The notes beneath the pieces were generated by a model. That model was given only the letters and a program-made list of their open reading frames with translations, ran no database searches and was not told where the DNA came from. Position numbers and translations under genes: made by a program. Shown here one piece after another: positions 46,095 through 55,085 of a stretch of 64,000 bases of DNA. Source of the DNA: Pseudomonas entomophila (GTDB taxonomy: Bacteria > Pseudomonadota > Gammaproteobacteria > Pseudomonadales > Pseudomonadaceae); the NCBI RefSeq assembly GCF_023277925.1, contig NZ_CP063832.1, forward strand, positions 4,090,501 through 4,154,500. Direction: 5' to 3'. The stretch's first letter is position 1; each line of letters begins with the position of its first letter.

Positions 46095-47192
46095 TTACTT
46101 GCCCGACTTGATCTTGGTCCAGCTGCGGGTGATATCGCGCTGGGCGTTCTTCTCCGGCGCTTTGATGGCGTACAGCTTGGCCTTCACGTCATCGGACGGG
46201 TAGATAGCCGGATCGCTGGTGATCTCTTTGTCCACCAGCGGGGTGGCGGCCTTGTTGCCGTTCGGGAAGCGCACGGCATTGGTGATGCCGGCCATCACTT
46301 CCGGCTGCAGCAGGAAGTCCATGAACTTGTAGGCGGCCTCGACGTTCTCGGCGTCCTTCGGAATGGCGACCATGTCGTAGAAGGTGCCGGCACCTTCCTT
46401 CGGAATGGTGTAGCTCAGTTTGACCTTGTCGCCCGCTTCGTGGGCACGGGCCTTGGATTGCTCCAGGTCACCCGAGTAGCCCACGGCCACGCAGATGTTG
46501 CCGTTGGCCAAGTCCGAGATGTACTTGGAGGAGTGGAAGTAGGTGATCGACGGACGAATCTTCAGGAACAGGTCTTCCGCGGCCTTCAGGTCTTCCTTCT
46601 TGGTGCTGTCGCTCGGCAGGTCCAGATAGTGCAGCGCGGCCGGGATCATCTCGGTCGGGGCATCGAGGAAGCTCACGCCGCAGCTCTTGAGCTTGGCGAT
46701 GTTCTCAGGCTTGAACACGGCGTCCCACGAGTCGATCTTGTCCACGCCCAGCGCGGCCTTTACCTTCTCCGGGTTGTAACCGATGCCGATCGAGCCCCAC
46801 ATGTACGGGAAGGCGAACTTGTTGCCTGGGTCGCTGGCATCACCCACGGCCTTGAGCAGTGCTGGGTCGAGGTTCTTCCAGTTGGGCAGCTTGGAGCGGT
46901 CCAGTTCTTGATAGACGCCGGCCTTGATCTGTTTGGCCAGGAAGTTGTTGGACGGCACGACGATGTCGTAGCCCGACTTGCCCGCCAGCAGCTTGGCTTC
47001 GAGGGTCTCGTTGCTGTCGAAGACGTCGTAGACCACCTTGATGCCGGTCTGCTTCTCGAAGTTGGCCACGGTGTCCGGGGCGATGTAGTCCGACCAGTTG
47101 TAGACGTGCAGTACCTTGTCGTCAGCCTGAACAGCGGTCGCCATGGCACCCATCAGGGCGGCGGCCAGCAGCGTCTTGCCCAATTTCTTCAT
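46095..47192 (-). CDS. spuD: Polyamine ABC transporter periplasmic binding protein SpuD
   Basis: The 365-residue PotF-family protein starts [23 protein letters not shown] (signal peptide), with GGAG at a suitable distance. The mature part begins [22 protein letters not shown] and shares most of its length with SpuE (for example [25 protein letters not shown] and [11 protein letters not shown]), so the two arose by tandem duplication. By position it corresponds to SpuD, the putrescine binder. Confidence 0.92.
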   Translation of the reverse strand: MKKLGKTLLAAALMGAMATAVQADDKVLHVYNWSDYIAPDTVANFEKQTGIKVVYDVFDSNETLEAKLLAGKSGYDIVVPSNNFLAKQIKAGVYQELDRSKLPNWKNLDPALLKAVGDASDPGNKFAFPYMWGSIGIGYNPEKVKAALGVDKIDSWDAVFKPENIAKLKSCGVSFLDAPTEMIPAALHYLDLPSDSTKKEDLKAAEDLFLKIRPSITYFHSSKYISDLANGNICVAVGYSGDLEQSKARAHEAGDKVKLSYTIPKEGAGTFYDMVAIPKDAENVEAAYKFMDFLLQPEVMAGITNAVRFPNGNKAATPLVDKEITSDPAIYPSDDVKAKLYAIKAPEKNAQRDITRSWTKIKSGK

Positions 47193-47361
47193 GCGTAATG
47201 CTCCAGAATTTATTATCAAGCCATCTGTTCAGCAGCCAGGTACCACGGGACGCGCGCTGGGCGACTGAAACAGCCGTTAGTCTGGCAAGTTACAAGGCGC
47301 TGTTTCAACCAAAGCAGGGCCTTGCAATGACTTAATGTCACCTCGCCAGCCTAGCAGACCG

Positions 47362-48723
47362 TCACTTAATCGCTTCGTACGTCAAATCCAGGCACTTGCG
47401 CGCCTTTTCCACCAGTTCGTCGATCTCGTCGCGGCTGATCACCAGGGGCGGCGCGATGATCATGGTGTCGCCCACCGCGCGCATCACCAGGCCGTTCTCG
47501 AAGCAATGGGTGCGGCAAATCATGCCCACGCCCTTGCCCTCGTAACGGCTGCGGGTCGCCTTGTCCTTGACCAGCTCGATCGCCCCCAGCAGGCCCAGGC
47601 CGCGTACCTCGCCCACCAGCGGGTGGTCCTGCAGCTCACGCAGACGTTTCTGCAAATACGGTGCCGTTTCAGTGCGGGCACGCTCGACGATCTTCTCGTC
47701 ACGCAGGATGCGCAGGTTTTCCAGGCCCACCGCCGCCGCCACCGGGTGGCCGGAGTAGGTGAAGCCGTGGTTGAAATCGCCGCCCTCGCTGATCACCTTG
47801 GCCACTTTGTCACGCACGATCACACCGCCCATGGGGATGTAACCGGAGGTCAGGCCCTTGGCGATGGTCATCAGGTCGGGCTTGAGGTCGTAGTAGTCGG
47901 AGCCGAACCACTCGCCGGTGCGGCCGAAACCGCAGATCACTTCGTCGGCGACGAACAGGATGTCGTACTTCGCCAGAATTTCCTTGACCTTCGGCCAGTA
48001 GGTTTCAGGTGGGATGATGACCCCGCCGGCACCCTGAATCGGCTCGGCGATGAAGGCGGCGACGTTGTCCTCGCCGACTTCGAGAATCTTCTTCTCCAGC
48101 TGTTCGGCTGCCCACACACCGAATTCATCCGGGGTCATGTCGCCGCCTTCGCCGAACCAGTAAGGCTGCGGGATGTGCACGATGCCCGGGATCGGCAGGC
48201 CGCCCTGCTCGTGCATGCCGCTCATGCCGCCCAGGCACGCACCGGCGAAGGTGGAGCCGTGGTAGCCGTTGATGCGGCCGATGATGGTCTGCTTGTGCGG
48301 CTTGCCCTTGAGCGCCCAGTAGTGGCGGACCATGCGCAGCACGGTGTCGTTGCCTTCGGAGCCGGAGCCGGTAAAGAACACATGGGTCATGCCCTCGGGC
48401 GCCACGTCGGTGATCGCCTTGGCCAGCTCCAGCGCCGGCGGATGGGCGGTCTGGAAGAACAGGTTGTAGTACGGCAGTTCACGCATCTGCTTTTCTGCCG
48501 CCTGCACCAGCTCTTCACGGCCGTAACCGACCGCCACGCACCACAGGCCGGCCATGCCGTCGAGGATCTTGTGCCCCTCGCTGTCCCACAAATGCACACC
48601 CTGCGCCTTGGTAATGATGCGCGGCCCCTTCTCCTTCAGCTGCTTGTAGTCGCTGAAAGGTGCAAGGTGGTGCTCGCCGCTCAGGGTTTGCCATTCACGG
48701 GTTTGCGGGTTGTTGACGCTCAT
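47362..48723 (-). CDS. spuC: Polyamine:pyruvate aminotransferase SpuC
   Basis: This 453-residue class-III PLP aminotransferase starts MSVNNPQTREWQ with GAGAGG upstream. FFTGSGSEGNDTVLRMVRHYW and FVADEVICGFGRTGEWFGSDYY are the cofactor blocks, and Lys289 (TIAKGLTSGY) is the PLP-binding lysine. It transfers the amino group of putrescine or related polyamines to pyruvate in the catabolic pathway. It lies between spuB and spuD. The 169-base gap to spuD could hold a further promoter. Confidence 0.93.
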   Translation of the reverse strand: MSVNNPQTREWQTLSGEHHLAPFSDYKQLKEKGPRIITKAQGVHLWDSEGHKILDGMAGLWCVAVGYGREELVQAAEKQMRELPYYNLFFQTAHPPALELAKAITDVAPEGMTHVFFTGSGSEGNDTVLRMVRHYWALKGKPHKQTIIGRINGYHGSTFAGACLGGMSGMHEQGGLPIPGIVHIPQPYWFGEGGDMTPDEFGVWAAEQLEKKILEVGEDNVAAFIAEPIQGAGGVIIPPETYWPKVKEILAKYDILFVADEVICGFGRTGEWFGSDYYDLKPDLMTIAKGLTSGYIPMGGVIVRDKVAKVISEGGDFNHGFTYSGHPVAAAVGLENLRILRDEKIVERARTETAPYLQKRLRELQDHPLVGEVRGLGLLGAIELVKDKATRSRYEGKGVGMICRTHCFENGLVMRAVGDTMIIAPPLVISRDEIDELVEKARKCLDLTYEAIK

Positions 48724-48743
48724 GTGCCTCTCCATTTTCCGGT

Positions 48744-48761
48744 GGCCGCCTGGCGGCGGCC
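48744..48761 (-). promoter_or_regulatory. Short GC-rich hairpin between spuB and spuC
   Basis: GGCCGCC and GGCGGCC form a perfect 7-bp stem with a 4-base loop directly after the spuB stop codon. Confidence 0.4.
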
Positions 48762-48771
48762 TCAGGGTTGA

Positions 48772-50130
48772 TCACACAGCAAACAGCAGGAACTCACGCT
48801 CCCAGGAGCTGATGACACGCTTGAAGTTCTCATGCTCGGCGCGCTTGGTGGCGACGTAGCCGGTGATGAATTTCTTGCCCAGGTACTGCACCAGCGCGCG
48901 GCTGTTCTCCATGCGCTCCAGGGCGTCCTCGATGGTCAGCGGCAGGCGCAGGTTGCGGCGTTCGTAGCCACGCCCCTGCACCGGCGCGCTGGCCTCGATG
49001 CCCTCGACCATGCCGATGTAGCCGCACAGCAAGCTGGCGGCGATGGCCAGGTAGGGGTTGGCGTCGGCGCCCGGCAGGCGGTTCTCGACCCGGCGGTTCT
49101 GCGGGCCGGCATCCGGCACGCGCAGGCCGACGGTGCGGTTCTCCTCGCCCCACTCGACGTTCACCGGCGCCGAGGTGTCGGGCAGGAAGCGGCGGAACGA
49201 GTTGACGTTGGGCGCGAACAGCGGCAACGCCTCGGGGATGAATTTCTGCAAGCCGCCGATGTGATGCAGGAACAGCTCGCTCATGCTGCCGTCGGCGTTG
49301 GAGAAGATGTTCTTGCCGGTGGCCACGTCGACCACGCTCTGGTGCAGGTGCATGGCGCTGCCCGGCTCGCCGGTCATGGGCTTGGCCATGAAGGTGGCGG
49401 CCACGTTGTGCTTGAGCGCTGCCTCGCGCATGGTGCGCTTGAACACCAGGATCTGGTCTGCCAGGTGCAGTGCGTCGCCGTGACGGAAGTTGATCTCCAT
49501 CTGCGCCGTGCCGTCTTCATGGATCAGCGTGTCGAGGTCCAGTTGCTGCAGTTCGCACCAGTCGTAGACGTCCTCGAACAGCGGGTCGAATTCGTTGGCA
49601 GCTTCGATGGAGAACGACTGGCGCCCGGTTTCCGGGCGGCCGGAGCGGCCCACGGGCGGCTGCAACGGGAAGTCCGGGTCTTCGCTGCGCTTGGTCAGGT
49701 AGAACTCCATCTCCGGCGCGACGATCGGCTGCCAGCCCTTGTCGGAGTAAAGCTTGAGGACGCGCTTGAGCACGTTGCGCGGCGACAGCTCGACCGGGTT
49801 GCCCTTCTTGTCGTAGGTGTCGTGGATCACTTGGGCGGTCGGCTCGATGGCCCATGGCACCAGGAACACCGCCTTCTCGTCGGGGCGACAGATCATGTCG
49901 ATGTCGGCCGGGTCGAGCAGGTCGTAATAGATGTCGTCGTCGACGTAGTCGCCGGTCACGGTCTGCAGCAGCACGCTCTCGGGCAGGCGCATGCCCTTCT
50001 CGGCGATGAACTTGTTGGTTGGCGAAATCTTGCCGCGGGTGATGCCGGTCAGGTCACTGATCAGGCATTCCACTTCGGTGATCTTGTGTTCTTTCAACCA
50101 ATCGGTGAGCTGGTCGAGGTTGTTACTCAT
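48772..50130 (-). CDS. spuB: Gamma-glutamylpolyamine synthetase SpuB (glutamine synthetase family)
   Basis: The 452-residue protein starts MSNNLDQLTDWLKEHKITEVECLISDLTGITRGK, with GAGGT upstream. It has the glutamine-synthetase catalytic blocks EMEFYL, QMEINFRHGDAL, FMAKPMTGEPGSAMHLHQS and NRLPGADANPYLAIAAS. It lacks the adenylylation-site region of true GlnA and is close to PuuA. It would glutamylate a polyamine (or monoamine) with ATP. It is first in the spuB-spuH operon and divergent from its paralogue spuI. Confidence 0.92.
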   Translation of the reverse strand: MSNNLDQLTDWLKEHKITEVECLISDLTGITRGKISPTNKFIAEKGMRLPESVLLQTVTGDYVDDDIYYDLLDPADIDMICRPDEKAVFLVPWAIEPTAQVIHDTYDKKGNPVELSPRNVLKRVLKLYSDKGWQPIVAPEMEFYLTKRSEDPDFPLQPPVGRSGRPETGRQSFSIEAANEFDPLFEDVYDWCELQQLDLDTLIHEDGTAQMEINFRHGDALHLADQILVFKRTMREAALKHNVAATFMAKPMTGEPGSAMHLHQSVVDVATGKNIFSNADGSMSELFLHHIGGLQKFIPEALPLFAPNVNSFRRFLPDTSAPVNVEWGEENRTVGLRVPDAGPQNRRVENRLPGADANPYLAIAASLLCGYIGMVEGIEASAPVQGRGYERRNLRLPLTIEDALERMENSRALVQYLGKKFITGYVATKRAEHENFKRVISSWEREFLLFAV

Positions 50131-50797
50131 AAATACCTCAGGAGGTAATGTGGCCCGGACGATGGATACCGGCTGCCACTGACGCCTGGCGTCGGTCAAA
50201 GTCGGCGCGCACGGCGCCGAGGGGCCTGGACAGGCCCGCGCCTTGATTCTGGATGCTGTGCATGGCTAAAGCAAAAACCCCCGCGCAGGACGGCAATGGA
50301 TACACTGCATAAATGCGTGACCACGATGGAAGCGAAGGGCAGATAGAAAGGAAGACGTGCAGTAAAACGTTACGAGGTATGGTTTTTTTGTGCGAACCGT
50401 CAATTATTGCGGCCAGTGCGGCGCCCCATTGATGCAGGCGTGCAATGACCGGACGGCAACCGGGAGATGTACCTGAACGCACCGTGCATGCGGCGCTGAC
50501 AGGTCTCGACAGGCGGACCATGTGACCCTCGTATTATTGTGTTCTGGGTTGTGACCGAGCTTATCCTCGTTCATTTTTTTTCACAACCTCTCCGTAAAAA
50601 ATAAAACACGCCCCGCTCGGGATAACCCTTCAGGACGAAAATAGCGGATAATGGCACGCCCCGATATGCAGCAAATCTGCCGTAGATGTGCCATTTAAGG
50701 GCATCATGGGGTTGGCTTGACTTCACCTGGTCTTTCCGATTGACTGGGGTTGCAAGCCCCCCTTGATTGATATTTTTAACAACAAAGGTGTTGCATC
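50131..50797. promoter_or_regulatory. Divergent control region of spuB and spuI
   Basis: The 667-base gap carries the promoters of both divergent units. Near spuI is the interrupted palindrome GGGGTTGCAAGCCCC (50746-50760). An AT-rich stretch with T-runs lies at 50570-50610. I could not fix a sigma-54 or sigma-70 promoter with confidence and saw no open frame of coding quality. spuA, the hydrolase gene placed beside spuB in P. aeruginosa, is not here. Confidence 0.55.
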
Positions 50798-52174
50798 ATG
50801 TCGGTACCCCCGCGTGCCGTTCAGCTTAACGAAGCGAACGCGTTCCTTAAGGAACATCCTGAGGTTCTCTACGTTGACCTTCTGATTGCAGATATGAATG
50901 GTGTGGTGCGCGGCAAGCGCATTGAGCGCACCAGCCTCCACAAGGTTTACGAGAAAGGCATCAACCTGCCTGCCTCCCTCTTCGCCCTGGATATCAACGG
51001 TTCGACCGTCGAAAGTACTGGCCTTGGGCTGGACATCGGCGATGCCGACCGCATCTGCTACCCCATCCCCGGCACCCTCTCCAATGAACCCTGGCAGAAG
51101 CGCCCGACCGCGCAGCTGCTGATGACCATGCACGAAATCGAAGGCGAACCGTTCTTCGCCGACCCGCGCGAAGTGCTGCGCCAGGTGGTGAGCAAGTTCA
51201 CCGAGATGGGCCTGACCATCTGCGCCGCGTTCGAGCTGGAGTTCTACCTGATCGACCAGGAGAACGTGAACGGCCGTCCGCAGCCGCCACGCTCCCCTAT
51301 CTCGGGCAAGCGCCCACAGTCGACACAGGTCTACCTGATCGACGACCTCGACGAATACGCCGACTGCCTGCAGGACATCCTCGAAGGCGCGAAAGAGCAA
51401 GGCATACCCGCCGACGCCATCGTCAAGGAAAGCGCCCCGGCACAGTTCGAAGTCAACCTGCACCACGTCGCCGACCCGCTCAAGGCCTGTGACTACGCGG
51501 TACTGCTCAAGCGCCTGATCAAGAACATCGCCTACGACCATGAAATGGACACCACCTTCATGGCCAAGCCCTACCCGGGCCAGGCAGGCAACGGCCTGCA
51601 TGTACACATCTCCGTGCTGGACAAGGATGGCAACAACATCTTCACCAGCGAGGATCCCGAGCAGAACGCCGCGCTACGTCACGCTGTCGGCGGTGTGCTC
51701 GAGACCCTGCCCGCTTCGATGGCGTTCCTCTGCCCGAACGTCAACTCGTACCGCCGTTTTGGCGCGCAGTTCTACGTGCCGAACGCACCTAGCTGGGGCC
51801 TGGACAACCGTACCGTCGCCCTGCGCGTCCCAACCGGTTCGCCGGACGCAGTGCGCATCGAGCACCGCGTGGCCGGCGCCGACGCCAACCCATACCTGAT
51901 GATGGCGGCCGTGCTGGCGGGTGTGCACCATGGCCTGACCAACAAGGTCGAGCCGGGTGAACCCATCGAAGGCAACTCGTACGAGCAGTTGGAGCAGAGC
52001 CTGCCGAACAACCTGCGCGATGCCCTGCGCGAGCTGGACGACAGCGAGATCCTCAACAAGTACATCGATCCGAAGTACATCGACATCTTCGTCGCGTGCA
52101 AGGAGAGCGAGCTGGAGGAGTTCGAGCACTCGATCTCCGACCTCGAGTACAACTGGTACCTGCATACCGTGTGA
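50798..52174 (+). CDS. spuI: Gamma-glutamylpolyamine synthetase SpuI (PuuA-like)
   Basis: The 458-residue glutamine-synthetase-family protein has DLLIADMNGVVRGKRIE near the start, then AAFELEFYLIDQ, PAQFEVNLHHVADPLKACDYA, TTFMAKPYPGQAGNGLHVHIS and HRVAGADANPYLMMAAVLAG. It starts polyamine breakdown by linking glutamate to putrescine. It is a paralogue of SpuB, transcribed the other way, and ends at a strong terminator. Confidence 0.93.
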   Translation: MSVPPRAVQLNEANAFLKEHPEVLYVDLLIADMNGVVRGKRIERTSLHKVYEKGINLPASLFALDINGSTVESTGLGLDIGDADRICYPIPGTLSNEPWQKRPTAQLLMTMHEIEGEPFFADPREVLRQVVSKFTEMGLTICAAFELEFYLIDQENVNGRPQPPRSPISGKRPQSTQVYLIDDLDEYADCLQDILEGAKEQGIPADAIVKESAPAQFEVNLHHVADPLKACDYAVLLKRLIKNIAYDHEMDTTFMAKPYPGQAGNGLHVHISVLDKDGNNIFTSEDPEQNAALRHAVGGVLETLPASMAFLCPNVNSYRRFGAQFYVPNAPSWGLDNRTVALRVPTGSPDAVRIEHRVAGADANPYLMMAAVLAGVHHGLTNKVEPGEPIEGNSYEQLEQSLPNNLRDALRELDDSEILNKYIDPKYIDIFVACKESELEEFEHSISDLEYNWYLHTV

Positions 52175-52177
52175 ACG

Positions 52178-52206
52178 AAAACGCCGCCCCCAGGGGCGGC
52201 GTTTTT
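52178..52206 (+). terminator. Rho-independent terminator of spuI
   Basis: ACGCCGCCCC and GGGGCGGCGT form a 10-bp stem with a 2-base C-A centre, flanked by AAAA and TTTTT, a few bases after the spuI stop. Confidence 0.92.
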
Positions 52207-52237
52207 CATTGGACCATGGGTTGTCTGTACCGGCCCA

Positions 52238-52300
52238 TTCGCCGGCAAAGCCGGCTCCTACAGGTCTACACCGCGCCTGTAGGAGCCAGCTTTGTCAGCC
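52238..52300. repeat. REP palindrome pair
   Basis: TTCGCCGGCAAAGCCGGCTCCTACAGG and the inverted CTGTAGGAGCCAGCTTTGTCAGCC lie between the convergent spuI and argA genes; the second has diverged. Confidence 0.8.
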
Positions 52301-52304
52301 ACCA

Positions 52305-53603
52305 TTACAAAGATTTCTCGAAGATCTTCGAATTGCGCTGGTAGTTGTACAGCGAAGCCCGCGCCGCCGGCAGCCGCTCCACTTCGCTGGGCGAGAACCC
52401 ACGTTCACGGAACCAGTGCGCGGTACGGGTCGTCAGCACGAACAGGGTGTTCAACCCCAGCACCCGCGCCCGAGTCTCGATACGTTCGAGCAGTTCGTCG
52501 CCACGCCCACCATGGCGGTACTCCGGGTTCACCGCCAGGCACGCCAGCTCCCCCGCCTCGGAATCGGCAATCGGGTACAACGCCGCGCAAGCGATGATCA
52601 TGCCTTCGCGCTCGACCACGCTGAACTGCTCGATTTCCCGCTCCAGCACCTCGCGCGAACGGCGTACCAGGATGCCCTGCTCTTCCAACGGGCTGATCAG
52701 GTCCAGCAAGCCACCGACATCGTCGATGGTTGCCTCGCGCACCACTTCGAACTGTTCCTGGGACACCAGCGTACCGCCACCGCCACGGGTAAACAGCTCG
52801 GTCAGCAACGCGCCATCCTCGGCATAACTGACGATATGGCTGCGCGCCACGCCACCCTTGCAGGCCTCGGCGGCGGCATCGAGCAACTCGCCCTGATAAT
52901 CACTGCCCAGGCGCAACAGATGCGGCGCCACCTGTTGCGGACGCAGTTCACGCACCAGTTGGCCCTGTTCGTCCAGCAGCCCGCGCTCGGCACCGAACAG
53001 CAGCAGCTTGTCGGCACCCAGCTCGATGGCGGCACGGGTGGCAACGTCCTCGCAGGCAAGGTTGAAGATTTCACCGGTCGGCGAATAGCCCAGTGGCGAC
53101 AGCAACACGATGGAGCGCTCGTCGAGCAGGCGGTTGATACCCTTGCGGTCGACCCGGCGCACTTCGCCGGTATGGTGGTAATCGACCCCTTCCAGCACGC
53201 CGATCGGCCGCGCAGTCACCAGGTTGCCGGAGGCCACGCGCAAGCGCGAGCCCTGCATCGGCGAGGCCGCCATGTCCATCGACAGACGTGCCTCGATAGC
53301 CAGGCGCAGGGCACCGACTGCATCGATCACACAGTCCAGGGTGGCCGCATCGGTGATGCGCATGCCGCGATGGTAATGCGGGGTCAGGCCACGAGCAGCC
53401 AGGCGGCTTTCGATCTGGGGGCGCGAGCCATGTACCAGCACCAGGCGCACGCCAAGGCTGTGCAGCAGCACCAGGTCGTGGACGATATTGCCGAAGTTTG
53501 GATGTTCGACACCATCACCCGGGAGCATGACCACGAAGGTGCAGTCGCGATGGGCGTTGATGTAGGGGGAAGCATGGCGCAGCCAGTTGACGTAATCGGG
53601 CAT
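52305..53603 (-). CDS. argA: N-acetylglutamate synthase
   Basis: The 432-residue protein starts MPDYVNWLRHASPYINAHRDCTFVVMLPG. Residues 1-285 form an amino-acid-kinase domain (LVLVHGSRPQIE, the arginine feedback part). Residues 290-432 form a GNAT acetyltransferase domain with CLAVNPEYRHGGRGDELLERIE as acetyl-CoA loop. It makes N-acetylglutamate, the first step of arginine synthesis. Length equals the usual Pseudomonas ArgA. argE lies immediately upstream on the same strand. Confidence 0.96.
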   Translation of the reverse strand: MPDYVNWLRHASPYINAHRDCTFVVMLPGDGVEHPNFGNIVHDLVLLHSLGVRLVLVHGSRPQIESRLAARGLTPHYHRGMRITDAATLDCVIDAVGALRLAIEARLSMDMAASPMQGSRLRVASGNLVTARPIGVLEGVDYHHTGEVRRVDRKGINRLLDERSIVLLSPLGYSPTGEIFNLACEDVATRAAIELGADKLLLFGAERGLLDEQGQLVRELRPQQVAPHLLRLGSDYQGELLDAAAEACKGGVARSHIVSYAEDGALLTELFTRGGGGTLVSQEQFEVVREATIDDVGGLLDLISPLEEQGILVRRSREVLEREIEQFSVVEREGMIIACAALYPIADSEAGELACLAVNPEYRHGGRGDELLERIETRARVLGLNTLFVLTTRTAHWFRERGFSPSEVERLPAARASLYNYQRNSKIFEKSL

Positions 53604-53730
53604 GACAAGGCCTGTGGATAAGTGAACGGAGAACGAAAAGGCGCACAACGTTCGAAAGTCATCGTCGGAACAGGCTTGCGGTCACGCGCGGTCTCCTCTA
53701 ATGGCAAAAACGAATCAGCTCAATGGACGT

Positions 53731-54873
53731 TTAGTTCAGGCAATAGTGCCGGATCAGGTCACGCAATAGACGCACGGTAGGCTCGATGCGTGACATTTCA
53801 AGGTATTCGCCAGGCTGGTGGGCGCAGGCGATGTCACCTGGGCCGAGCACGATGGTCTGGCAACCGAGCTGCTGAAGATAAGGCGCTTCGGTGCCAAAGG
53901 CCACCGCTTCGGCACGATGGCCGGTCAGGCGCTCGGCCAGCCGCACCAGTTCGCAGTCGGCGGCCTGCTCGAACGGCGGCACTTCAGGGAACAGCGGCGC
54001 ATAGTCGATACGTACCCCATGGCGCTCCGCCAGCGGCTCCAGCTTGGCACGAATGGCGGCGCGCAGCGGCTCGACATCCATGCCCGGCAGCGGGCGCAGG
54101 TCGAACTCCAGGGCGCATTGGCCGCAGATGCGGTTGGGGTTGTCGCCACCGTGAATGCAACCGAAGTTCATGGTGGGTGTGGGCACGCTGAACTGCTGGT
54201 TGCGGTATTTCTCCTGCCAGCCGCGACGCAGGTCCATCAGCTCGCCCATCACGGCATGCATCGCTTCCATGGCACTGCGGCCCAGGTTCGGATCCGACGA
54301 ATGACCGCTGCGCCCCAGTATGTCGATGCGATCCATCAGGATGCCCTTGTGCATGCGGATCGGCTTGAGCCCTGTCGGCTCGCCGATCACCGCTGCTCGC
54401 CCGAGCGGCTGGCCAGCTTCGGCCAGGGCCCGGGCGCCGGACATGGAGCTTTCCTCGTCGCAGGTGGCGAGGATCAGCAGCGGTTGCTTGAAGTCGTGCT
54501 CGAGCAGCGGGATCACGGCATCGATGACCAGGGCGAAGAAGCCTTTCATGTCGCAACTGCCCAGCCCCACCCAGCGGCCATCGACCTCAGTCAGTTTGAG
54601 CGGGTCGCTGCTCCACAGCTGAGGGTCGTAGGGCACGGTGTCGCTGTGCCCGGCCAGCACCAGGCCGCCCGGGCCGGTGCCACGGCTGGCCAGCAGGTTG
54701 AACTTGCCGGGGGTGACCTGCTGGATCTCGCAGGTGAAGCCAAGGTCGCCCAGCCAACCGGCCAACAGGTCGATGACCGGGCGATTGGACTGGTCCAGCG
54801 CGGGCTGGGTGCAACTGACCGAAGGGGCGGCGATCAGGGCGGCGAACTGGTCTTTCAGCGACGGCAACGGCAT
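53731..54873 (-). CDS. argE: Acetylornithine deacetylase
   Basis: The 380-residue M20 metallopeptidase-fold enzyme starts MPLPSLKDQFAALIAAPSVSC. Metal ligands are seen in LAGHSDTVPYD, GSCDMKGFFAL, ATCDEESSMSGARAL and near the end FGTEAPYLQQLG / CAHQPGEYLE. It removes acetate from N-acetylornithine. It is 127 bases upstream of argA on the same strand. Confidence 0.93.
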   Translation of the reverse strand: MPLPSLKDQFAALIAAPSVSCTQPALDQSNRPVIDLLAGWLGDLGFTCEIQQVTPGKFNLLASRGTGPGGLVLAGHSDTVPYDPQLWSSDPLKLTEVDGRWVGLGSCDMKGFFALVIDAVIPLLEHDFKQPLLILATCDEESSMSGARALAEAGQPLGRAAVIGEPTGLKPIRMHKGILMDRIDILGRSGHSSDPNLGRSAMEAMHAVMGELMDLRRGWQEKYRNQQFSVPTPTMNFGCIHGGDNPNRICGQCALEFDLRPLPGMDVEPLRAAIRAKLEPLAERHGVRIDYAPLFPEVPPFEQAADCELVRLAERLTGHRAEAVAFGTEAPYLQQLGCQTIVLGPGDIACAHQPGEYLEMSRIEPTVRLLRDLIRHYCLN

Positions 54874-54974
54874 GCGCGGACTCCTCGACGGCATTGGAGG
54901 TCATCATAACAATGCAATCCCTGCGTGGAACAAGTGTCTCGCTGTGGAAGCTGGCCCTGCCATGCCGGGAATCG

Positions 54975-55017
54975 CCTGTAGGAGCGGGTTTACCCGCGAT
55001 GGGCCGCAAAGCGGCCC
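54975..55017. repeat. REP copy in the argE-CYTH gap
   Basis: CTGTAGGAGCGGGTTTACCCGCGATGGG is a single REP unit, followed by GGCCGCAAAGCGGCC, a small perfect hairpin. A degraded copy follows at about 55025-55050. Confidence 0.75.
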
Positions 55018-55085
55018 CAAATCCGGCAGGGCACAGCCGACTCCTGTAGACTGCTCGCCAACGACGCCCCCTTCCCGAGCCCGCG

